A stretch of DNA of 32,310 nucleotides from Aquincola sp. (GTDB taxonomy: Bacteria > Pseudomonadota > Gammaproteobacteria > Burkholderiales > Burkholderiaceae_C). Shown one piece after another: positions 18,458 through 25,198 of this stretch. Position numbers and translations under genes: made by a program. The notes below the pieces were generated by a model. The model was not told the origin of the DNA, ran no database searches, and saw only the letters and a program-made list of their open reading frames with translations. The stretch spans positions 1-32,310 of the forward strand of contig JALHQP010000030.1 of NCBI GenBank assembly GCA_022841885.1, read 5' to 3'. The first letter of the stretch is position 1. Each line of letters starts with the position of its first letter.

Positions 18458-19387
18458 ATGAGCCTGCGCGTCGCTTTCGCGGGCACGCCCGAGTTCGCTG
18501 CGGTCGCGTTGCGCCGACTGATCGAGGCGCATTTTGTGGTGCCGCTGGTGCTGACGCAGCCGGACCGCCCCGCCGGCCGCGGCCTGAAGCTGCAGCCCTC
18601 GGCGGTCAAGCAGGTCGCACAGGCCCAGGGCCTGGCGCTCGCGCAGCCGCGCAGCCTGCGCCTGGACGGCAAGTTTCCGCAGGACGCGGCCGCCGCGCGC
18701 GCCGCGCTCGATGCGGCCCGGCCCGACGTGCTGGTCGTGGCGGCCTACGGCCTGATCCTGCCGCGCTGGGTGCTGGAGTTGCCGCGCCTGGGTTGCCTGA
18801 ACATCCACGCCTCGCTGCTGCCGCGCTGGCGCGGCGCCGCGCCGATCCAGCGCGCCATCGAGGCCGGTGATGCCGAGACCGGCATCACCATCATGCAGAT
18901 GGACGAGGGCCTGGACACCGGGGACATGCTGATGGCCGAGCGGCTGCCCATCGGTGCCGACGACAGCACGGCGACCCTGCACGACAAGCTGGCAGCGCTC
19001 GGCGGCCGCCTGATCGTCGAGGCGCTGGAGGCTGCGGCCTGCGGCGGTCTCCAGCGGCGCCCACAGCCCGTCGAAGGCGCGACCTACGCGCGCAAGATCG
19101 ACAAGGCCGAGGCCGCGATCGACTGGCGCCAGAGCGCGGCCGAGATCGAGCGCCGCATCCGGGCTTTCGACCCGCAGCCGGGTTGCCACGCCGACGTGGG
19201 CGGCCAGCCGCTCAAGCTCTGGCGTGCCAAGGTGAGCGCCGGCTTCGTCGGGGATCCAGGCAGTCTCGTGGTCGAAGCAAACCGCCCGATGGTGGCCTGC
19301 GGGCGCGACGGGCTCGAACTGGTCGAGGTCCAGCGCCCCGGCGGCCGACGGCAAGGCGCTGCCGCGTGGCTCGGATCGCGCCCCTGA
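18458..19387 (+). CDS. fmt: Methionyl-tRNA formyltransferase
   Basis: A 309-residue enzyme that formylates Met-tRNA(fMet) with 10-formyl-tetrahydrofolate. Seen: [18 protein letters not shown] at the N-terminus, then [20 protein letters not shown] (114-133) containing the catalytic Asn115 and His117 equivalents. [11 protein letters not shown] (148-158) carries the catalytic Asp154 equivalent. The C-terminal OB-like domain includes LKLWRAKV and ends with [18 protein letters not shown]. Length is close to E. coli Fmt (315). ATG at 18458 is 7 nt after def. In many Burkholderiales htpX and/or rsmB follow; here an unrelated small lipoprotein gene does. Confidence 0.97.
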   Translation: MSLRVAFAGTPEFAAVALRRLIEAHFVVPLVLTQPDRPAGRGLKLQPSAVKQVAQAQGLALAQPRSLRLDGKFPQDAAAARAALDAARPDVLVVAAYGLILPRWVLELPRLGCLNIHASLLPRWRGAAPIQRAIEAGDAETGITIMQMDEGLDTGDMLMAERLPIGADDSTATLHDKLAALGGRLIVEALEAAACGGLQRRPQPVEGATYARKIDKAEAAIDWRQSAAEIERRIRAFDPQPGCHADVGGQPLKLWRAKVSAGFVGDPGSLVVEANRPMVACGRDGLELVEVQRPGGRRQGAAAWLGSRP

Positions 19388-19447
19388 AGCGGCCTCAAGC
19401 CCGGGCGGGAGGCTGCCGATAACGGGGCACACCCGAGCCCTTCTGCC

Positions 19448-19807
19448 ATGTTCCGCCCCACCCTGATCATCGTCGCCGCCCTGATGCCGTTGCTGGCCGG
19501 CTGCGAGCTGATGGGCGGCGAGTCGGCTGAGGCCGTGGCAGCACGCCGCGAGGCCGAAGGCAAGGCGGTGGGCGGCGCCTGCCGCCACGCCGGCCGCGCG
19601 ATCGAGGACTGCTTCGTGCTCAACAAACGCGCCGACAAGGCCGCCATCTTCGCCGGCTGGCGCGAGATGAACGATTACATGCGCGACAACAAGGTCGAGA
19701 CCGTGTCGCCGCAGGGCGGCCCGGCGCCGGCTGAGAGCGCCGCCAAGGTCGAGCCCGCCGCCGAGCCGGCGCCCAAGCCGGCCAAGGCCAAGAAGGCCGA
19801 GTCCTGA
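19448..19807 (+). CDS. Small hypothetical lipoprotein
   Basis: A 119-residue protein I do not recognise. It has a lipoprotein signal peptide with lipobox LLAGC (C19), so it is probably anchored in the envelope. The mature part has a short conserved-looking stretch with two further cysteines, C45 and C55 (GGACRHAGRAIEDCFVLNK), which could form a disulphide. Next comes IFAGWREMNDYMRDNKVE, then an Ala/Pro/Lys-rich tail from about residue 88 (PAPKPAKAKK) that may act as a flexible or wall-binding extension. ATG at 19448 is 60 nt after fmt on the same strand. GATAAC at 19418..19423 is a weak possible -10. Coding use looks like its neighbours. Confidence 0.75.
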   Translation: MFRPTLIIVAALMPLLAGCELMGGESAEAVAARREAEGKAVGGACRHAGRAIEDCFVLNKRADKAAIFAGWREMNDYMRDNKVETVSPQGGPAPAESAAKVEPAAEPAPKPAKAKKAES

Positions 19808-19813
19808 GCCACT

Positions 19814-19826
19814 GACCTGGCAGGTC
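19814..19826 (+). terminator. Weak hairpin after the small lipoprotein gene
   Basis: GACCT-GGC-AGGTC, 6 nt after the stop codon, is followed by GTTCTGT rather than a real T-run. It may give partial termination between the lipoprotein gene and the GIN-domain gene, which has its own 115-nt leader region. Confidence 0.25.
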
Positions 19827-19922
19827 GTTCTGTCGCGCGTCGCGGCAGTTGGTCGCACGGCGCGTGACATCGCGCGCCCGCCGCGGCACCGTGTCGTCCT
19901 CGAATCCGAAGGAGACACCACG

Positions 19923-20669
19923 ATGAACACCTCCCTTGCACACCGCTCCTGGCTTGCCGCCGCCCTGCTGGGCCTGGCCGCCGTGCTGGCGCCTGCCGCC
20001 CAGGCTGCCACCACCACCGGCTCGGGCAAGTCCGCCACCGAGGCGCGCGAGGCGAGCGGCTTTGCCGCCATCGCGATGCGCGGTGACATCGACGTGGTCG
20101 TGCGCCAGGCGGCGCGCGAAGCGCTGCAGGTCAGTACCGACGACAACCTGTTGCCGCTGCTGCAGACCGTGGTCGAGGGCAGCGGCGAGCAGCGCACGCT
20201 GCGCATCCAGTGGAAGTCGGGCGAGTCGATCCGTACCAAGTCGCGCACCGTGGTCACGGTGGACGTGGTCAAGCTGACCGCGGTGTCGCTGTCCGGTTCG
20301 GGCGACCTCGCGCTCGGCGCACTGAAGACGCCCGCACTCGCGCTGTCGATCTCGGGCTCGTCGGACGCCAAGATCGAGCGGCTCGACGCCGGTCAGCTGA
20401 GCGTGAGCATCTCGGGTTCGGGCGACGTGCAGGCCAGCGGCAAGGCGAGCAAGCTGGAAGTCTCGATCTCGGGTTCCGGCGACGTGCGTATGCGAGAACT
20501 CGCGGCCGAGGACGCGACCGTGTCCATCGCTGGTTCCGGCGACGCAAGCGTCAACGCCAGCAAGGCGCTCGCGGTGTCGATCGCCGGCTCCGGCGACGTC
20601 GAGTACACCGGTGGTGCCATGCTGGCCAAGGCGCGCGTCGCTGGCAGCGGTTCGATCCGCCAGCGCTGA
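19923..20669 (+). CDS. Exported GIN-domain (DUF2807) protein with SGSGD repeats
   Basis: A 248-residue exported protein. The signal peptide runs to about residue 28 (APAAQA, then ATTTGSG). The rest fits the 'head GIN' DUF2807 family, a right-handed beta-helix-like fold known mainly by structure; its biochemical role is not established. The N-terminal part, FAAIAMRGDIDVVVRQ (48-62), is followed by six [SA]GS[GS]D units and a final AGSGS, spaced 18-20 residues apart, as expected for one motif per helical turn. A strong ribosome site (AAGGAGAC) precedes the ATG at 19923. Family names that mention autotransporter adhesins are not supported here, since no autotransporter barrel is present. It lies between the small lipoprotein and azlC genes. 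Confidence 0.85.
   Translation: MNTSLAHRSWLAAALLGLAAVLAPAAQAATTTGSGKSATEAREASGFAAIAMRGDIDVVVRQAAREALQVSTDDNLLPLLQTVVEGSGEQRTLRIQWKSGESIRTKSRTVVTVDVVKLTAVSLSGSGDLALGALKTPALALSISGSSDAKIERLDAGQLSVSISGSGDVQASGKASKLEVSISGSGDVRMRELAAEDATVSIAGSGDASVNASKALAVSIAGSGDVEYTGGAMLAKARVAGSGSIRQR
20292..20654 (+). repeat. Periodic coding repeat, seven [SA]GS[GS][DS] units
   Basis: Motif starts fall at residues 124, 144, 164, 184, 203, 221 and 240 of the GIN-domain protein, that is spacings of 20, 20, 20, 19, 18 and 19. The DNA shows similar ATCTCGGGTTC-type blocks at the second to fourth units, which points to stepwise internal duplication followed by drift. Confidence 0.85.
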
Positions 20670-20686
20670 CGTTGCCTGAACCCGAG

Positions 20687-20713
20687 CGCGAGCGCGGCTT
20701 GCCCGCGCTCGCG
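20687..20713 (+). terminator. Perfect 11-bp stem-loop between GIN gene and azlC
   Basis: The arms at 20687..20697 and 20703..20713 are fully complementary around the pentaloop CTTGC. No T-tract follows, so it is not a canonical intrinsic terminator. It could still end or stabilise the GIN-protein transcript. Its right arm touches the -10-like GACAAT in front of azlC. Confidence 0.45.
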
Positions 20714-20718
20714 ACAAT
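20713..20718 (+). promoter_or_regulatory. Candidate -10 for azlC
   Basis: GACAAT ends 7 nt before the azlC ATG. If used, transcription would begin at or next to the A of the start codon. No -35 match is visible, and the hexamer starts at the end of a hairpin, so the call is tentative. Confidence 0.25.
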
Positions 20719-20725
20719 CGGGCCG

Positions 20726-21475
20726 ATGTCTGCTTCCAACCTGGCGCCGCAGCCGCTGTGGCGCCACCCCGAATTCGCGCGCGGTGCGCGCGACATGACC
20801 GGCACCGCCCTGGGCATCGGCGCCTGGGGCCTGCTGACCGGCATCGCGATGGCCAAGAGCGAGCTGGCCATGCCGCTCGCGGTGCTGATGTCGCTGATCG
20901 TTTTTGCCGGCAGCGCGCAGCTCGCCGCGCTGCCGCTGCTGGCGGGCGGCGCGCCGCTGTGGATCATCTGGGCTACCGCGCTGTGCGTGAACCTGCGCTT
21001 CGTGATCTTCAGCGCCGGCTGGCGCCGCTACTTCGCCGAACTGCCGCGCAGGCAGCGCCTGCGCATGTCGTACTTCGCCGCCGACCTGAACTACGTGCTG
21101 TTCATGAAGCGCTTCCCGCAGGCCGAGGCGCCGCCGACGTCCGAGTCGGTGCCGTACTTCTGGGGCGGCGTGGCGCTGAACTGGACTTCGTGGCAGCTGC
21201 CGTCGCTGATCGGCCTGCTGGTGGGCGACCGCATCCCGCCCGAGTGGGGCCTGGGCTTCGCCGGCACGCTGGCCCTGCTGGGTCTGACCTACGCCTTGCT
21301 CAACGACCGCTCGACCTGGATTGCCGCCGTGGTCGCCGGCGCGGCCGCGGTGGCCACGTACGCGCTGCCGCTCAAACTCAACATCCTGGTCGCGATCGCT
21401 GCCGCGGTCGCGATCGGCCTCGTAATCGATCACACGACACCGCGCGCGGTGCAGCCCGAGGAGGACCTCACATGA
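20726..21475 (+). CDS. azlC: AzlC family branched-chain amino acid exporter, large subunit
   Basis: A 249-residue membrane protein of the AzlC/LIV-E family, the large subunit of a two-part exporter for branched-chain or related amino acids. The actual substrate is not known here. Family features: FARGARDMTGTALGIGAWGL near 19-38; VFAGSAQLAALPLLAGGAPL; NLRFVIFSAGWRRYF; and about six to seven hydrophobic helices. The ATG at 20726 excludes a longer reading that would run back over the GIN gene. No Shine-Dalgarno is seen and a -10-like hexamer lies immediately upstream. Its stop overlaps the azlD start as ATGA (21472..21475), so the two subunits are translationally coupled. Confidence 0.93.
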   Translation: MSASNLAPQPLWRHPEFARGARDMTGTALGIGAWGLLTGIAMAKSELAMPLAVLMSLIVFAGSAQLAALPLLAGGAPLWIIWATALCVNLRFVIFSAGWRRYFAELPRRQRLRMSYFAADLNYVLFMKRFPQAEAPPTSESVPYFWGGVALNWTSWQLPSLIGLLVGDRIPPEWGLGFAGTLALLGLTYALLNDRSTWIAAVVAGAAAVATYALPLKLNILVAIAAAVAIGLVIDHTTPRAVQPEEDLT

Positions 21476-21807
21476 GCGGCGTCACCTGGGAGAGCGTGAC
21501 CGCGATCCTCGGCCTGGCGCTGATCACGATCGTCACGCGCGGCTTCTTCCTCTACCCCGAGCGTGAGCTGCCGATGCCGGCCTGGCTGCAGCAGGGCCTG
21601 CGCTACGCGCCGCTGGCCGCGCTGGTGGCGGTGGTGGCGCCCGAGGTCTTCATGACCCAGGGACGGCTGATCGACACCTGGATGGATGCGCGCCTGCCCG
21701 CGGTGCTGGCGGCGACCGCCTACTTCTACTGGCGGCGCGACATCCTCGGCACCATCATCGCGGGCACCACGGTGTTGCTCGTGCTCAAGCTCGGCTTCGG
21801 CTGGTGA
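21472..21807 (+). CDS. azlD: AzlD family transporter small subunit
   Basis: A 111-residue, four-helix membrane protein, the small partner of AzlC. Seen: [17 protein letters not shown] near 11-27, the family phrase [18 protein letters not shown], then [23 protein letters not shown] at 21472 overlaps the azlC stop by ATGA, with GAGGA a few bases upstream as ribosome site. The pgk start is only 16 nt past its stop, on the same strand. Confidence 0.93.
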   Translation: MSGVTWESVTAILGLALITIVTRGFFLYPERELPMPAWLQQGLRYAPLAALVAVVAPEVFMTQGRLIDTWMDARLPAVLAATAYFYWRRDILGTIIAGTTVLLVLKLGFGW

Positions 21808-21811
21808 TTCC

Positions 21812-21817
21812 TACAAT
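21812..21817 (+). promoter_or_regulatory. Candidate -10 for pgk
   Basis: TACAAT matches the sigma-70 -10 at five of six positions and ends 6 nt before the pgk ATG. Usual spacing would place the transcript start on the A of ATG. The expected -35 position (about 21789..21794, GCTCGG, inside azlD) is poor. Read-through from azlCD is the alternative. Confidence 0.35.
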
Positions 21818-21823
21818 CGCTGC

Positions 21824-23017
21824 ATGAACGTCCTCCGCTTCTCCGACCTCGTTGCGCAGGGCCGCGTGCGCGGCCAGCGCGTCTTCATCCGGGCCGACCT
21901 CAACGTGCCACAGGACGATGCCGGGCACATCACCGAGGACACGCGCATCCGGGCCTCGGTGCCTTGCATCCGCATGGCGCTGGACGCCGGCGCGGCGGTG
22001 ATGGTCACCTCGCACCTGGGCCGCCCGACCGAAGGCGAGTTCAAGCCCGAGGACTCGCTGGCGCCGGTGGCGGCGCGCCTGGCCGAGTTGCTCGGCCGCC
22101 CGGTGCCGCTGAAGGCCAACTGGGTCGATGGTGTGGCCGTCCAGCCCGGCGAGGTGGTGCTGCTCGAGAACTGCCGCCTCAACAAGGGCGAGAAGAAGAA
22201 CAACGAGGAGCTGGCGAGGAAGATGGCGGCGCTGACCGACATCTTCGTGCACGACGCCTTCGGCACCGCGCACCGGGCCGAGGCCAGCACCTACGGCATC
22301 GCGCAGTTCGCGAAGGTCGCCTGCGCCGGCCCGCTGCTGGCGGCCGAGATCGACGCGATCACGAAGGCGCTGGCGCACCCGAAGCGGCCGCTGGTGGCCA
22401 TCGTCGCCGGCTCCAAGGTCAGCACCAAGCTGACGATCCTGCAGAGCCTCGCGGCCAAGGTCGACGGCCTGGTGGTGGGCGGCGGCATCGCCAACACCTT
22501 CCTGCTGGCGCAGGGGCTGCCGATCGGCAAGAGCCTGGCCGAGCCGGACCTGGTGAACGAGGCCAAGGCGGTCATCGCCGCGATGAAGGCGCGCGGCGCG
22601 GCGGTGCCGATCCCGGTCGACGTGGTCTGCGCCAAGGCCTTCAAGGCCGACGCGGTGGCCACCGTGAAGGCCGTGGCCGACGTGGCGCCGGACGACCTGA
22701 TCCTCGACATCGGGCCGAAGACCGCCGCGCTGCTGGCCGACCAGCTCGAGGCCGCCGGCACCATCGTCTGGAACGGCCCGGTCGGCGTGTTCGAGTTCGA
22801 TGCCTTTGCGAACGGCACCGAGACCATCGCGCGCGCGATCGCCGACAGCGACGCGTTCTCGATCGCCGGCGGCGGCGACACGCTGGCCGCGATCGCCAAG
22901 TACGGCATCGAGAAGGACGTGGGCTACATCTCCACCGGCGGCGGTGCCTTCCTCGAGGTGCTCGAGGGCAAGACGCTGCCGGCGTTCGAGATCCTGGCCC
23001 GGCGCTCGCAGGGCTGA
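21824..23017 (+). CDS. pgk: Phosphoglycerate kinase
   Basis: A 397-residue cytoplasmic enzyme that interconverts 1,3-bisphosphoglycerate plus ADP with 3-phosphoglycerate plus ATP. It serves glycolysis, gluconeogenesis and, where present, the Calvin cycle. Conserved features: RADLNVP near 23-29 and SHLGRP (substrate site), [40 protein letters not shown], the nucleotide-binding [10 protein letters not shown], and the C-terminal GGGDTLAAI. Length matches the family. ATG at 21824 gives the normal start; the longer in-frame reading from 21686 runs back through azlD. The 3' end lies 18 bp from the convergent GGDEF/EAL gene, with no terminator visible. Confidence 0.98.
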   Translation: MNVLRFSDLVAQGRVRGQRVFIRADLNVPQDDAGHITEDTRIRASVPCIRMALDAGAAVMVTSHLGRPTEGEFKPEDSLAPVAARLAELLGRPVPLKANWVDGVAVQPGEVVLLENCRLNKGEKKNNEELARKMAALTDIFVHDAFGTAHRAEASTYGIAQFAKVACAGPLLAAEIDAITKALAHPKRPLVAIVAGSKVSTKLTILQSLAAKVDGLVVGGGIANTFLLAQGLPIGKSLAEPDLVNEAKAVIAAMKARGAAVPIPVDVVCAKAFKADAVATVKAVADVAPDDLILDIGPKTAALLADQLEAAGTIVWNGPVGVFEFDAFANGTETIARAIADSDAFSIAGGGDTLAAIAKYGIEKDVGYISTGGGAFLEVLEGKTLPAFEILARRSQG

Positions 23018-23035
23018 GCCGGCCGCCGCCGCCAC

Positions 23036-24523
23036 TCAGGCGAGCGGCGCCGCCTGGGTCGACGCGAAGAGCGAAGGCCTGAACCCCATCGGCACGGCGC
23101 TGCTCTCGTCGATCGCCCAGACGCCGAGCGCCTGGGCCGACATCGGCTTCGCGAACAGGTAGCCCTGCAGCTCGTCGCAGCCCAGACCGACCAGCACGTC
23201 GCGCTGTGCCTCGGTCTCGACCCCCTCGGCGACCACGCGCAAGCCGAGCGAGTGCGCCATCTGGACGATCGCATTGGCGATCGAGCGGGCGCTTTCGCTG
23301 ACGGCCAGGTCGGTCACGAAGGCGCGGTCGATCTTCAACTCGGCTGCCGGCAGGCGGCGCAACAGCGCCAGGCTCGAGTGCCCGGGGCCGAAGTCGTCGA
23401 CCGACATGTGCACGCCGATTTCGCCCAGGCGCGCGAACGCCCGCTGCGTGGCCGCGGTGTCCTCCATCGCGACGGTCTCGGTGATCTCGCAGGTGAAGCG
23501 CGCCGCGCTCAAACGGTGTTGCTTCAGGCCGCGGGCCAGGCGCTCGACGAAGGCGTCGCCGCGCATCTGGCAGCCCGAGACGTTGATCGCCACCCGCATG
23601 CGCAGGCCCAGGTCGCGCCAGCGGGCGGCCTGGCACAGGGCTTCGTCCATCACCCAGTCGCCGATCTCGCCCATCAGTCCGGCCCGCTCGGCCAGCGGGA
23701 TGAACGTGGCCGGGCTGATCATCCCGCGCTCGGGATGCAGCCAGCGCAGGAGGGCCTCGGCGGCCGTGATCTGCAGGCTCGACGCATCGATCTTGGGCTG
23801 GTAGTACAGCGTCAGCTGGTGCCGCTGCACGGCATGGCGCAGGTCGCGGATCAGCGCCGCCTCGGTGACCACGGCCTCGGCCATGCTCGGCTCGAACTCG
23901 GCGAACGCACCGCCGCCGGCGCGGCGCACGGCCTGCATCGCCGCACTCGCCAGGCGCACGATGCGCGTGCTGGCACCGTGGTCGGGATATACCGCGAAGC
24001 CGACGGAACTGACGAGCGGGCGGACCATTTCCGACAGCGTCAGCGGTTCGGCCAGAGCCGCCGCCACCTTGCGCGCCAGCTGCTCGCCGGCAGCGCTGGG
24101 GCCATGGGCCAGCAGCGCGAACTCGTCATGGCCGAGCCGTGCCGCGCTGGCATGGCGCCCGCCGACCGTGCACAGGCGTTGCGCCATCGCCACCAGAGCC
24201 TCGTCGACCAGCGCGATGCCGTGCTCGTTGCCGAGCACGCGCAGGTCGTCGAGGCCGACGACGATGACGCCGACCGCCGCCTCGCCGCGGTCGGCCCGCG
24301 CCGCGGCCTGCTACAGGGCGCGGGAGAACGCGAGGGGCGATGCCAGCCCGGTCAGCGGGTCGAGGTCGGCCATGCGGCGGTTGGTCTCCTCGAGATCGCG
24401 CAGGGCGCGGCGCAGCTGCTGGCCTTTCAGGTGCAGGCGGGCGCAGGCGAATAGCGCGGCCGCGGCCACGAAGAGACCCGCGGCGCCGGCCCAGGACGGC
24501 GGATCTGCAAGGAGCGAGAGCAT
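23036..24523 (-). pseudogene. GGDEF/EAL c-di-GMP signalling gene interrupted by an in-frame amber codon
   Basis: Read from ATG at 24523, the gene encodes an N-terminal membrane helix (about 11-29), a short coiled linker (QQLRRALRDLEETNRRMAD), and the start of a GGDEF domain (DLDPLTGLASPLAF). It then meets TAG at 24311..24313 (codon 71). In the same frame the GGDEF domain resumes at once (VIVVGLDDLRVLGNEHG) and continues through an EAL domain to 23036, 495 codons in all. The cyclase motif is degenerate (LGHDEF for GGDEF). The EAL part looks complete: EALLRW, INVSG, CEITETVAM, VDDFGPGHSSL, LKIDRAFV, AEGVETEAQ, QGYLF. Without the stop this would be a membrane-bound c-di-GMP phosphodiesterase. 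Re-initiation at a GTG (for example 24238) could still make the EAL domain. Sequencing error and amber suppression remain possible. Confidence 0.8.
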
Positions 24524-24569
24524 CCCGGCGTTATCGGCCAGGCGCCCAGGGCGCTTGAGGCCTCCCGCT

Positions 24570-25196
24570 TCAGCGCACGATGCCGGGCCGCGGCGCACCT
24601 GCCGCGTCCCACGCCGGCCCGTCGAACCAGGTATCACCCTGCAACGCCGCACGCAGCATCGGCATCGCATCGACGCCCCAGAACAGGCGCCCGTCAAGCG
24701 CGAAGGTCGGCACGCCGAAGATGCCCAGCGCGATGGCCTCGTCGGTCGCCGCACGCAGCTCGGCCTTGACCTCGGGCGAGTCCGGTTCACGTACGGGCGC
24801 GACCTGCTCGCGCAGCGCGGCAAGGCGTGCCGCGTCGTTGGCATCCGCGCCGGCGCCACGCCACACATGCCGCATGACCAGCTCCACCGTGCGCCGATTG
24901 GGCCCGGCCGCGACGCACAGACGCAGCAGCGCCAGCGGGTTGAATGGGTGCTGCGCCGGCACGTCGATGGGCACGCCGAACTGGTGGGCGAGCCAGCGGA
25001 CATGCCTGAACGTCCAGGCGCGCTTGGGCTCTATCTCGGCCGGGCCTTTCTGCCCCCATTGCCCGAGCAGACCCGCGAACAACACCGGCCGGTACTCGAC
25101 CGCATAGCTGCAGCCTTCGAGGGCCTGTGGCAAGCGCTCGAAGGCAAGGTAAGCAAACGGCGAGACCGGGTCGAACCAGAAGTCGATGCGTTTCAC
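24570..25196 (-). CDS. DsbA-fold 2-hydroxychromene-2-carboxylate isomerase family protein
   Basis: A 208-residue thioredoxin/DsbA-fold protein of the HCCA isomerase/kappa-GST type. The N-terminus MKRIDFWFDPVSPFAYLAFE has the family [FY]DxxSPxxYLA motif, with Ser12 in place of the redox cysteine, so a glutathione-dependent isomerase rather than an oxidoreductase is expected. The C-terminal ALGIFGVPTFALDGRLFWG matches the cis-proline FGVPT region and the WG-x-D segment (WGVDAMPML). NahD-type members act in naphthalene breakdown, but no other aromatic-degradation gene is present, so the substrate is unknown. The GTG start at 25196 lies 2 nt after the stop of the cyclase gene, implying translational coupling. 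The next gene (GGDEF/EAL) starts 46 nt later. Confidence 0.88.
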   Translation of the reverse strand: MKRIDFWFDPVSPFAYLAFERLPQALEGCSYAVEYRPVLFAGLLGQWGQKGPAEIEPKRAWTFRHVRWLAHQFGVPIDVPAQHPFNPLALLRLCVAAGPNRRTVELVMRHVWRGAGADANDAARLAALREQVAPVREPDSPEVKAELRAATDEAIALGIFGVPTFALDGRLFWGVDAMPMLRAALQGDTWFDGPAWDAAGAPRPGIVR

Positions 25197-25198
25197 GG

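Noticed and set aside
20292-20654. CRISPR-like or satellite array
   Set aside because: The roughly 60-bp periodicity is in frame within a coding gene and reflects protein repeats; units are diverged and there are no unique spacers.
24542-24554. Hairpin GCGCC-CAG-GGCGC between the isomerase and GGDEF/EAL genes as a terminator
   Set aside because: Only a 5-bp stem, no T-tract on the transcribed strand, and easily expected by chance at this GC content.
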